Shown here: in pieces, positions 8,372 through 15,372 of the stretch
How positions within the stretch are numbered: position 1 is the stretch's first letter
How the letters are laid out: every line of letters begins with the position of its first letter
NCBI GenBank assembly: GCA_025765595.1
Contig: JAIVFH010000540.1
Coordinates: forward strand, 1-15,372
From: Obelidium mucronatum
Taxonomy: Eukaryota > Chytridiomycota > Chytridiomycetes > Chytridiales > Chytriomycetaceae
Reading direction: 5' to 3'
DNA length: 15,372 nt
Program-made: the position numbers and the translations under genes
The notes under the pieces: generated by a model
Database searches by the model: none
What the model saw: only the letters and a program-made list of their open reading frames with translations
Told to the model about the DNA's origin: nothing

Positions 8372-8968
8372 TCAAAGCCGTGCTGTGTACAGAAACTCGA
8401 GATCAGCGTGGTTTCCCACCATATACGTCATTGTCTTTCCGCTGTGGCTGTTGGTGGCAGTGGTGTATTCAGCGCGTAGCGGATCTCATCCAAAAGAAAG
8501 GACTCACCAGATCCCAAACTTTTCATAAAACCGTTGAGCCTTAAAGTTCTCGGACCAAACTGAGAGCCATATCGACTTGACACCTGCTTCCTTCAGTTTC
8601 CCCATGGCGAAATTCATCAACGTGGATCCGGCCCTAACTCCTTGCATTTCTTTCTTGAGATAGAATCGATGAATCTCCCAGCAAGGGTCAGGATACTCGC
8701 TTGTATCTGGCATTAATTCGTTCCGAGAGTCCGGCTTCAACTGACAGAAACCGAATGGAGAGGTTCCTTCAGTGTCGTCATCTTGGCAGACGAGATAAAC
8801 AAGTTCTGTCTGTATCTCTAAGGTCAAAACCGCCTCAGTGTATTTTGTAGAGAGGTGGGCTTCAAGGTCTTCCGGAGCGTAAAGATGACCGAAAGTATCG
8901 GTAAACGTTTGTTTTGCAAGTGCCGAAAGCACGGACCAGTGCCCTGGAGTTGCTTGAATGATAATCAT
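8372..8968 (-). CDS. GNAT-family N-acetyltransferase (PaiA-like), 2 exons, about 178 aa
   Basis: GNAT enzymes move acetyl from acetyl-CoA to an amine. The substrate here is unknown; overall layout resembles bacterial PaiA polyamine acetyltransferases, but that is inference. Exon 1 is 8968-8508 and exon 2 is 8447-8372, with a 60-bp GTGAGT...CAACAG intron. The acetyl-CoA loop is Q109-G-V-R112-A-G114 after the strand EIHRFYL. Further marks are WLSVWSENFKAQRFYEKFG (134-152) and a C-terminal MVGNHADLEF. A second acceptor 6 nt downstream (exon from 8441) keeps the frame and removes two residues, so that junction is uncertain. There is no signal peptide, so it is probably cytosolic. It is packed 30 bp after SCO1 and 31 bp before SAC1. 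Confidence 0.85.
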
Positions 8969-8998
8969 CAATTTCAGTTCTTTTTATTTTCGGTCGAA

Positions 8999-9973
8999 TC
9001 ACATTCCTTTCGTCTTGAGGAAATCAATGATCTTTTCCGTGACAGTTTCACTAGTTTCTTGCTTTCCAAAGTGTGAAATGTACTTTCCTTCGGGATCAAC
9101 AAGATAAAAGAAGATGGAGTGATCCACGAGGTAATCACTGTCGTCATCGTCTAGAGCCAAAGGAGGTGCGCTAAAGTACAACCGGTATGCTTTAGCAGCT
9201 CTCTTGATTTGCGAATGGGTTCCCGTCAAGCCAATGAAGTCAGGGTGGAAATCTGATAAAATCAAAGTTCAGTCACAAATAACACAATCGTAATAGAGAG
9301 GTAAAAAGAGTTTGAAACCTTTGAGGTATTCTTTGATACTTTCGATTGAATCACGCTTTGGATCGCACGAAATAAAGATGGGCACAATCGTCTGATCTTT
9401 CCTCAACGCCTCTAAGACAGAAGTTGCTTAAAAACTAGGAAGAATTTGAAAAGAGCCAAAACGAAATCTTACTGAGGTTCTCAACAACTCGCGCCATCTT
9501 TTCGAGTTCTTCGGGACACACATCAGGGCAGAATGTGTAGCCAAAGTACAAGAGCATAAACTTTCCTCTGTAGTCCATATCCGTCACTGGTATTCCGTTG
9601 TAATCTACAAGCGAAAAAGGTCCACCGATAACTGGTTTTCCAACGCTCTGGTCTCTCTGAGCAGCGGCTGCTTTGACTTCTGCCATTTTAGCCTTTTCGT
9701 ACGAGAAGTAGCCATAGAGAAGGGCAGAAGAGGCAACAAATGCAGTCACACTTTTCCAACCAAAGCGCTGCAAAATAACATGTGAGTAGATGGTGCAGAT
9801 GATCGTGTGTCGGAAAAGTGGCAAAAACATACCGAGAAGTCCTCCTGTTCCCGCTGTCGTTTAGCTGTAGCTGATTCGGTAAAGGAGCGATTGATGATGC
9901 AAGGGACGCTACGGTGAGGTTTCACCCGCTGCAGTTGGGCAAAAGATGGCCGTGTCAACAGTCGATGAGTCAT
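8999..9973 (-). CDS. SCO1: Mitochondrial copper chaperone Sco1, 4 exons, 260 aa
   Basis: Sco1 is an inner-membrane protein facing the intermembrane space that delivers copper to the CuA site of cytochrome c oxidase subunit 2. Exons: 9973-9833, 9767-9473, 9411-9319, 9252-8999, with introns of 65, 61 and 66 bp. Residues 1-47 are Arg/Ser-rich and lack acidic residues at first, like a mitochondrial targeting peptide. One membrane segment lies at about 52-67. The thioredoxin-like domain has the copper site CPDVC (C127, C131) and the third ligand H221 in YLVDHSIFFYLVDPEG, so all three copper ligands are present. Conserved FISCDPKRD follows the strand in exon 3. The donor of intron 3 (GTTTCA) is weaker than the others. 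The length is slightly short of yeast and human Sco1 (295-301 aa), mostly at the N terminus. Confidence 0.95.
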
Positions 9974-10073
9974 GCAACTTATTTAACTGTATTTATTATT
10001 CCACAGCAGTGTATTTTACTCAGAAAGAAACAAACACGCCTTATCGTTCATGCTTAGTAATTCCCAGGTTCGT
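9974..10073 (-). other. Short intergenic region before SCO1
   Basis: This 100-bp gap holds the SCO1 upstream sequence and the 3' end of the small ORF. The sense strand carries AATAAA-type signals near 10071 and near 9993. Nothing else is seen. Confidence 0.4.
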
Positions 10074-10319
10074 TTATTTCCGCACTGATCCAGGCACACG
10101 ACACGACTTTGACCGGTTCAACTTGTCAGACGGCGCCGCTGAACCCTTCTTGATATCTTCGGTTGATCCACGGTCAATCTTGATTTTGGAACTCGATTTT
10201 TCAATCAATCTCTTCATGGCTTCTTCCTCGCCCTTGTCGCGATCCTCCATCTGAGAAACGGACCGGCAACGTGCCGCAAACATTTCTGGCGGTGTTGAAG
10301 CTCTATCTCTTGAAGACAT
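10074..10319 (-). CDS. Hypothetical small protein, 81 aa
   Basis: The frame runs from ATG (10319-10317) to TAA and is co-directional with its neighbours. It fills a gap otherwise too large for this compact region. It is highly charged, with an acidic/basic helix around residues 22-45 (EDRDKGEEEAMKRLIEK) and a basic, Ser-rich tail. No membrane segment and no recognised family. An overlapping + frame of 102 codons (9946-10254) is its shadow or the reverse. The gene could have further exons upstream toward 10500, but none is evident. Confidence 0.45.
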   Translation of the reverse strand: MSSRDRASTPPEMFAARCRSVSQMEDRDKGEEEAMKRLIEKSSSKIKIDRGSTEDIKKGSAAPSDKLNRSKSCRVPGSVRK

Positions 10320-10511
10320 TTGAAGGGTTTCTTGGCTGTTTTTTTTGTTGGCTTAGGGAACTGGTGTTGCGTTATGGAAAAGAAGCTGACTGTTCTGGAA
10401 ACTTTTTGAAAGGATGGAGTGTACTATTTTTGGAACAATGTCCCCCAATTGCGGTATGAAAAACCACCCATTCAAATTGCTATGTGACTTTATATAAGTC
10501 ACTCAAAAAAT
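10320..10511 (-). other. Intergenic region between METTL4-like gene and small ORF
   Basis: These 192 bp hold the 3' flank of the methyltransferase gene and the upstream region of the 81-aa ORF. Apart from the hairpin at 10484-10502 I see no feature I can name. Confidence 0.4.
10484..10502. repeat. 7-bp perfect inverted repeat (hairpin) past METTL4
   Basis: GTGACTT and AAGTCAC flank a 5-nt TATAT loop, starting 9 bp past the METTL4-like stop codon. It could fold in the 3' UTR of that transcript. A role in 3'-end formation is only a guess. Confidence 0.6.
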
Positions 10512-11570
10512 TCAACGCTCCTCCAAGAAGCAAACCTCATTGAACTTGAGGCATTCGTTGCCCCAACACACCCAGTCAGACCTAACTATCCTCGCGAACA
10601 GCTCCAATTTCGCGGAATCCTTTGGGAGATATGGCGCCAATAGGGAATCCAGAAAGGGTTTTTGGGAGTGGTTTGTGCTTGGCACACTCGCAAAAAACTT
10701 GAGTTTCGGAATTGGTACTACTTCCTGTTGCCGTTGTACATCCCTATATCGCCTCCTTCCAATCAACAGTAGTTCGTATGACTTCCTGTTTTTCAAGCTG
10801 TCGTCAAAGATGGGCTCTCCCTTTGTTGTAGTTTTTATCCAACACCATTCTGCGACAAACTCCAATCCCCACGCAGAAAACAGCTTCTCAATGACAAAAG
10901 CGCGATATTTTGGCTTGTGTGTAATCCATACTACCACAACGGCGCCTTCCGCAAGATGTGACTGGAGTGGGATTTTAAAGAGATGATAAGGATCCATTGT
11001 GTCGTAGGAATTCGATCTCGAGGCACTCAAATTCGGCCAGGGTGGATCTGCAACTACTAATCCAAACTGAGTTGACTCCCATTGGAATGAAAAGGTGGAT
11101 ATATCGGATATCAAGAAGGCAGAGCGGGGAGGAATCATGAATATCGAACCGTTGAATCCTAGCTTGAGCGATTGGTCGGATTTGTTTTCGCAATGCCGAT
11201 TTAAAAGTTGATGGATTAAAGGGTCGCGAGAATGATGAGAGGTTTGAAGCATTGTGGTCCAATTCATGCCGTCGGGCCTTTGTTGGTGGTGATTTGATGC
11301 AGAGTCTTGAGGCTCGTAGGTCTCTGGACTCAACTGACTTTTGACGTTTGCTGCTGCTTCCAAAAATAAGGAATGGAATGAAGGCGCCTCTTGGCCTTCT
11401 TCTGAGTCCATTATTGTGTCGCTTGACTCAACGATTTCTCCACTATTGCGTCCATAGGGAACAGAAAGGCGAAAAGCATCTCGTCTGAGATATAAATAGC
11501 TGTTGAGACTGCCGATGGGGCAGATAGGCTCGGTTACAGGATGGAGGATGTCAACTTTTTCCTTATCCAT
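10512..11570 (-). CDS. METTL4: METTL4-like MT-A70 adenine N6-methyltransferase, 352 aa
   Basis: MT-A70 enzymes use S-adenosylmethionine to methylate adenine N6. METTL4 members act on U2 snRNA (m6Am) and have been linked to DNA 6mA. A single intronless frame runs from ATG at 11570-11568 to TGA at 10514-10512. The catalytic D175-P-P-W178 follows the strand FGLVVA. Then come Tyr/Met-rich helices, EWCWIKTTTKGEP (241-253), RKSYELLLIGRR (262-273), HSQKP (301-305), LELFAR (322-327) and WGNE (336-339), in the METTL4 order. The N-terminal 150 residues are poorly conserved, as in the family. There is no signal peptide, so a nuclear or cytosolic location is likely. METTL3/14 is less likely because the HSQKP...LELFAR...WGNECLKF tail fits METTL4. 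It shares a 360-bp divergent promoter with the desaturase to its right. Confidence 0.9.
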   Translation of the reverse strand: MDKEKVDILHPVTEPICPIGSLNSYLYLRRDAFRLSVPYGRNSGEIVESSDTIMDSEEGQEAPSFHSLFLEAAANVKSQLSPETYEPQDSASNHHQQRPDGMNWTTMLQTSHHSRDPLIHQLLNRHCENKSDQSLKLGFNGSIFMIPPRSAFLISDISTFSFQWESTQFGLVVADPPWPNLSASRSNSYDTMDPYHLFKIPLQSHLAEGAVVVVWITHKPKYRAFVIEKLFSAWGLEFVAEWCWIKTTTKGEPIFDDSLKNRKSYELLLIGRRRYRDVQRQQEVVPIPKLKFFASVPSTNHSQKPFLDSLLAPYLPKDSAKLELFARIVRSDWVCWGNECLKFNEVCFLEER

Positions 11571-11727
11571 CGATAAATAAATCTCGCACTATGACTGCAT
11601 TCAGCCCCATTAATCTTGTGGAAGCGTTGCAATTTACATTATTGGTTTTGCTGATTCTATTGTGCTAAACGTCAATGCCAAGACCGGAAGTAAAGTAAGT
11701 GAAATCTGCTGCTAATAGAATGAAATG

Positions 11728-11733
11728 TATAAA
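11728..11733 (+). promoter_or_regulatory. TATA box of first desaturase
   Basis: TATAAA followed by AAG, in the expected orientation and about 198 bp upstream of the start codon. This implies a leader of about 170 nt if transcription starts 25-35 bp downstream. Confidence 0.45.
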
Positions 11734-11861
11734 AAGTTGCGTGTCAAGGATATCGACCGATCGGCGCAGCGTTGCAATCGTTTCAATGTTGAAGATAAGT
11801 GCTTTTTTTTATTCGGAGAAATCCCCGGAAAAACGGAAGAATTGTCCCCAACTCAAGATTT

Positions 11862-11878
11862 TTTGAAGCTCCTTCAAA
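11862..11878 (+). repeat. 7-bp inverted repeat in the desaturase leader
   Basis: TTTGAAG and CTTCAAA flank a 3-nt CTC loop, a perfect hairpin about 52 nt upstream of the ATG. It falls inside the inferred 5' UTR. Confidence 0.55.
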
Positions 11879-11930
11879 CCAACAAAAAAGGAAAAAAAAA
11901 ACTACCTGTGTTATCATTCCTCTCTTCAGC

Positions 11931-13394
11931 ATGGCACCCATCACAGCAAAAGATATTGACTGGATCCACGTAACCATCCTGGGTGGAACTCCACTTCTTG
12001 CCCTATACGGACTGGCAACTGTTCCCCTCCAAACTGCCACCTTCATCTGGGCGGTTGCCTACTACTTCTACACTGGTCTGGGAATCACTGCCGGATACCA
12101 CAGATACTGGGCTCACCGTTCATATGACGCTACCCGCTTGTGGCAGTTTATTATTCTGGCTGCTGGAACGGGCGCTATGGAGGGATCCGTAAAATGGTGG
12201 GGTCGCGGACACAGAATCCACCACCGATTCACCGATACCGACAAGGATCCGTACAATGCGAAGAAGGGATTCTTTTGGAGTCATATTGGTTGGATGATTA
12301 TGAAGCAGCAAAAGAAGGCCACTGTTGATATCTCCGATTTCAACTCTGATCCTTGGATTCGTTTCCAACACAAGTATTACCTCTAGTAAGTAAACAAATC
12401 CACAATCCTGCAAACCTTTTTCGTTAGAAAAGATTTTGATAAGCTTATTTCCGTTAGCTTGGCTACTTTCATGGCTTTCGTGTTCCCTGCTGCTGTTGCT
12501 GGATTGGGATGGGGTGACTGGGTCGGTGGATTCTTCTTTGCTGGGGTCGCTCGTCTTGTCTTCGGTAATGATTGTGTCTAGCTGATTGATGAGAGGCTAG
12601 TCTATGTGTTGCTGACCTTCCTAATTTTTTGTAGTCCACCACGCTACATTCTGTGTCAACTCATTGGCCCACTGGCTTGGAGAATACTCTTTCGACGATA
12701 AGCGTACTCCAAAGGATCACTTCTTGACCGCTTTCGTCACTCTCGGAGAAGGTTACCACAACTTGTAAGTTTGCATCTGTTTTGTCCTTTTTCAGTGTTT
12801 TCCGTACATACTAAAAATGAAAAACTATACCACAGCCACCACGAATTCCCCGCTGATTACCGTAACGCTATCAAGTTCTACCAGTACGATCCAACAAAAT
12901 GGGTCATCTGGTTCGCTTCCTTAGTTGGTCTCACATACAACCTGAAGTGCTTCCCATCAAACGAAATCGAAAAGGGTAGAATCCTCATGCAGGAGAAGAA
13001 GATTGCAGATGCCAAGAAAAAGCTGGACTATGGAGTTCCTGTTGAACAGCTTCCAGAGTTTACCTTTGATGAAGGTTTGTATCGCACTTCAGTTATCTTG
13101 TTTATCATCACAACGTTCTTACAAACCGTTCTTCATGCAGTGAAAGCCAAGATTGCTGAGACTGGAAAGATGCTATTGATCATCTCTGATGTTGTTTACG
13201 ATGTTACAAAGTTCATGGATGACCACCCAGGTGGTAAAGGGTTCTTGAAGGCGTCCATTGGTCGTGACGTTACTGCTTCCTTCAACGGGGGTGTATACGA
13301 CCATGCCAATGCTGCTAGAAACTTGATGTCTTCCATGAGATACGCTCGTCTTCAGGGACCTATTCCTGAAACAGCCGTGGCTCGGGAAGATTGA
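11931..13394 (+). CDS. OLE1: Delta-9 acyl-CoA desaturase with C-terminal cytochrome b5, copy A, 394 aa
   Basis: The OLE1-type ER enzyme inserts the delta-9 double bond into palmitoyl- and stearoyl-CoA using its fused cytochrome b5 as electron donor. Exons: 11931-12385, 12458-12564, 12635-12764, 12836-13074, 13141-13394. Introns are 72, 70, 71 and 66 bp, all GT-AG and phase-consistent. Di-iron histidine boxes are HRYWAH (57-62), HRIHH (94-98) and HNFHH (229-233), with the extra NSLAH His at 202. Hydrophobic segments are at about 13-33, 37-55, 73-82 and 154-187. The cytochrome b5 domain has heme ligands H339 (HPGG) and H365 (YDHANAA). I chose the ATG at 11931 because the tandem copy begins at the matching position. 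An upstream in-frame ATG at 11799 would add a charged stretch absent from copy B. The last intron is 66 bp with no stop, so its retention would add 22 residues. Confidence 0.95.
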
Positions 13395-13489
13395 ACGATA
13401 CCAACTCTTGCCTCATTCACCGTGAATTATGTTTTTTTGTTGGGTGTGTTCTGCACCATTTGCTGTTTAAAATGATAAGGTTATTGGTC

Positions 13490-13495
13490 AATAAA
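13490..13495 (+). terminator. Polyadenylation signal of desaturase copy A
   Basis: AATAAA lies 96 bp past the stop codon on the sense strand, a normal distance for a fungal 3' UTR. Confidence 0.55.
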
Positions 13496-13657
13496 ACTGA
13501 AAAGTTTCCCTCGTAAATAAGTACCTATACAGTATGGCGGATATTTTTCAGACATTCGTTATGGGCACCAAGCTATTGGTAAGTTGCTGAGCTTCTTGCG
13601 AGTAAACCAGTTGATGGACAAAGCGTGATATGTTGATCAGCAGCATCTGAACGTCAA

Positions 13658-13662
13658 CCAAT
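13658..13662 (+). promoter_or_regulatory. CCAAT box upstream of desaturase copy B
   Basis: CCAAT lies 107 bp upstream of the TATAAA and about 190 bp before the ATG, on the sense strand. Confidence 0.35.
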
Positions 13663-13768
13663 TTAAATCAAAGTTTTCTGGATAAAAGACAGGAAGAATT
13701 CAGAGTTTAGCCGTTGCGATGTGACTCTTCGCTTGTCACTGTTACCTTTTCGAAATTTTTGGTCAACA

Positions 13769-13774
13769 TATAAA
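13769..13774 (+). promoter_or_regulatory. TATA box of desaturase copy B
   Basis: TATAAA followed by GGC lies 78 bp upstream of the copy B ATG, implying a leader of about 50 nt. The two copies do not share clear promoter sequence beyond this, so they may be regulated differently. Confidence 0.6.
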
Positions 13775-13851
13775 GGCTTGGATTCCCCTAAAAAAAGACT
13801 GATAACAGACTACTGGCGTTCCACAATTCCATAGAAACCAGAAACAAAATC

Positions 13852-15275
13852 ATGGTTTCAATCAGCGATATCGATATTAAACACGTCGTGATCCTCTTTG
13901 GAACACCTGCATTGGCTATCTACGGAATCCTCAATGTTCCTCTCCAGCTACAAACGGCCTTGTGGGCATTCGCTTACTACTTCTGGTCTGGTCTTGGAAT
14001 CACGGCGGGATACCACAGATACTGGTCTCATCGATCTTATGACGCCACTATCTTGTGGCAGTGGATTATGATGGCAGCAGGCTCAAGTGCGATGGAAGGA
14101 TCCATTAAATGGTGGAGCCGTGGCCACAGGGTGCACCATCGATTCACAGATACCCCCAAGGACCCTTACAATGCCAAATATGGATTCTTTTGGAGTCATA
14201 TGGGATGGATGATTATGAAGCAAGGAAGATTGGCGACTGTTGATGTGTCCGATCTTTCGGCTGATTGGCTCGTGAGATTTCAGCACAAACATTATCCGTT
14301 GTAAGTGCCAATTATTCTTGTTGAACATGCGTTTTGTTGATATGCGCTCTCAGGATCTCTGTTTTCATGGCATTTGGAGTACCCACTCTTGTTGCTGGGT
14401 TGGGCTGGGGTGATTGGTGGGGCGGATTCTTTTTTGCTGGGGTTGCCCGTTTGGTGTTCGGTAAATATTTTGGAAGTGCTTATCAACTTGTACTAACATT
14501 TTTTGTTTTCAGTCCATCACGCTACGTTCTGTGTCAACTCTCTTGCCCATTACATCGGTGATTACACTTTCGACGATAAGCGCACTCCAAAGGATCACTT
14601 TTTGACAGCCTTGATTACCTGCGGTGAAGGCTACCACAACTTGTAAGTACTTGCAACTTCTCCAACTTTCGAAGCACCATATGAAGTTTTGACTTGTTTT
14701 CCCCCCACTTTTTCGTAGCCACCACGAATTCCCAGCTGATTACCGAAACGCCATCAAGTTTTGGCAGTATGATCCAACCAAGTGGTTGATTTGGTTTGCA
14801 TCCCTTGTTGGTCTCACATACAACCTCAAGTGCTTCCCACAAAACGAAATCGAGAAGGGTAGAATCATGATGCTCGAAAAGGAGATTGCCGATGCCAAGC
14901 AAAAGCTGCCTGCAGGAACTCCAGTACCTGCCCGAATTATTGCGGTCGAACAAGAGATCCAAGAAGCAAAGAAGAAACTCGACTATGGAGTACCTCTTGA
15001 AGATTTACCTTCATTGACGGTTGACGAAGGTTCGTGTTTTTTTCAAGTTTTTGGCAAAATGATGAAACTGATTTGAATGATTTCTGGCAGTCAAACAAGA
15101 AATTGAACGCACTGGAAAACAACTTCTCATAATTTCGGGTGTTGCGTACGATGTTACCACATTTATTGATGAGCACCCAGGCGGTAAAGGTTTCATGAAG
15201 GCGTCTATTGGACGCGATGTGACAGCGTCATTCAACGGTGAAGTTACGACCACGCAAATGCCGCCCGGAACTTAA
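13852..15275 (+). CDS. OLE1: Delta-9 acyl-CoA desaturase, copy B, frameshifted in the cytochrome b5 domain
   Basis: This is a tandem paralogue of copy A with the same exon layout: 13852-14300, 14354-14460, 14513-14642, 14719-15029, 15091-15275. Introns are 53, 52, 76 and 61 bp; the second has a perfect TACTAAC branch point. Exons 2 and 3 have exactly the same lengths as in copy A (107 and 130 nt). The desaturase boxes are complete: HRYWSH (55-60), HRVHH (92-96) and HNFHH (227-231). Exon 4 is 72 nt longer and adds 24 residues to the linker. The first heme ligand H361 (HPGG) is present. Near 15244-15245 one T is missing relative to copy A, so the frame leaves the family and stops at 15273-15275 (393 aa). 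The next frame over restores a [10 protein letters not shown] block up to TAA at 15314-15316. As written it lacks the second heme His and should not bind heme normally. A sequencing error is the main alternative. Confidence 0.88.
14906..14977 (+). repeat. 72-bp in-frame insertion in copy B linker
   Basis: Relative to copy A, 24 codons are inserted between matching ADAKQK and LDYGVP blocks. The insert ends in [10 protein letters not shown], which echoes the preceding [10 protein letters not shown], so it looks like a partial duplication of the charged helix joined by a Pro-rich turn. Confidence 0.7.
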
Positions 15276-15362
15276 TGGCTTCCATGAGATTTGCACGAGT
15301 TCAAGCTCCAAAATAATTTGTGTCTCGTCTCAACTTTTGCATATACTTGTACCCCATACTTA

Positions 15363-15368
15363 AATAAA
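15363..15368 (+). terminator. Polyadenylation signal of desaturase copy B
   Basis: AATAAA lies 47 bp past the displaced stop at 15314-15316 and 88 bp past the frameshifted one. The window ends just beyond it. Confidence 0.5.
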
Positions 15369-15372
15369 TATA

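Larger units (their letters stand above)
11571..11930. promoter_or_regulatory. Divergent promoter between METTL4-like gene and first desaturase
   Basis: This 360-bp gap serves both outward-facing genes. On the METTL4 side there is a CCAAT box on the minus strand (11645-11641), about 70 bp upstream of its ATG. On the desaturase side a TATAAA lies at 11728-11733, about 200 bp before the ATG. The likely desaturase leader holds a hairpin (11862-11878) and A-rich runs. A pyrimidine stretch ending in CAG just before the ATG (11910-11929) resembles a splice acceptor, but no good donor is seen. Confidence 0.5.
13395..13851 (+). other. Intergenic region between the tandem desaturases
   Basis: These 457 bp contain the copy A 3' flank with AATAAA at 13490-13495, then the copy B promoter with CCAAT (13658-13662) and TATAAA (13769-13774). 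No open frame of note was seen. Confidence 0.6.

Noticed and set aside
7912..8544. A 210-codon + strand frame
   Set aside because: It is the shadow of SAC1 exons 1-2 and the GNAT 3' end, whose minus-strand reading has clear family motifs and matching splice phases.
9946..10254. A 102-codon + frame between SCO1 and the methyltransferase
   Set aside because: It overlaps the SCO1 start region and the 81-aa minus ORF. The composition looks random, and co-direction favours the minus ORF.
11799..11930. An upstream in-frame start for desaturase copy A
   Set aside because: It would add 44 residues rich in Lys, Arg and Asn that are absent from copy B and from the family; the ATG at 11931 matches the copy B start.
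11910..11931. A 5' UTR intron ending just before the copy A start codon
   Set aside because: The acceptor-like pyrimidine tract and CAG are present, but no convincing GT donor or branch point is found in the likely leader, and copy B lacks an equivalent.
1..15372. CRISPR array, tRNA, rRNA or prokaryotic operon
   Set aside because: No spaced repeats, no tRNA-like cloverleaf or rRNA sequence was recognised, and the spliced genes are eukaryotic.

Overview
This is eukaryotic nuclear DNA, almost certainly fungal. Protein-coding genes are split by short GT-AG introns of 52-76 bp with visible branch points, and intergenic gaps are small. The two desaturases carry a C-terminal cytochrome b5 domain, which is the fungal OLE1 arrangement. 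A METTL4-type MT-A70 methyltransferase together with this compact, intron-rich layout hints at an early-diverging fungus such as a chytrid. That placement is inference, not proof.

Layout. Positions 1-675 hold an open frame entering from the left edge (weak gene candidate) and noncoding DNA with a 14-bp direct repeat. Positions 676-5937 are a full-length Ty1/copia LTR retrotransposon on the + strand. It has 200/199-bp LTRs differing by one A, a perfect 5-bp target duplication (GTAAA), an initiator-tRNA half-molecule primer site, gag, and a pol interrupted by three +1 frameshifts in the reverse transcriptase region. It landed 143 bp past the stop codon of SAC1, in its 3' flank.

Positions 6086-11570 carry five minus-strand genes. 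In transcription order they are a METTL4-like methyltransferase (intronless), a small unrecognised ORF, SCO1 (4 exons), a GNAT acetyltransferase (2 exons) and the phosphoinositide phosphatase SAC1 (6 exons). The SCO1-GNAT and GNAT-SAC1 gaps are only 30 and 31 bp, each holding an AATAAA on the coding strand.

Positions 11571-11930 form a divergent promoter region. Positions 11931-15372 hold two tandem + strand delta-9 fatty-acid desaturase genes with five exons each and introns at identical positions. The first copy is intact. The second has all three desaturase histidine boxes but a 1-nt deletion in its cytochrome b5 domain that removes the second heme histidine. It also has a 24-residue linker insertion.

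The genes form no obvious pathway: SAC1 acts on PI4P at the ER/Golgi, SCO1 delivers copper to cytochrome oxidase, and the desaturases make monounsaturated acyl-CoA. No CRISPR, rRNA or tRNA gene was seen. I found no clearly new system. The most unusual points are the 30-bp gene packing, the odd protease motif and split gag/pol of the copia element, and the damaged or diverged second desaturase.
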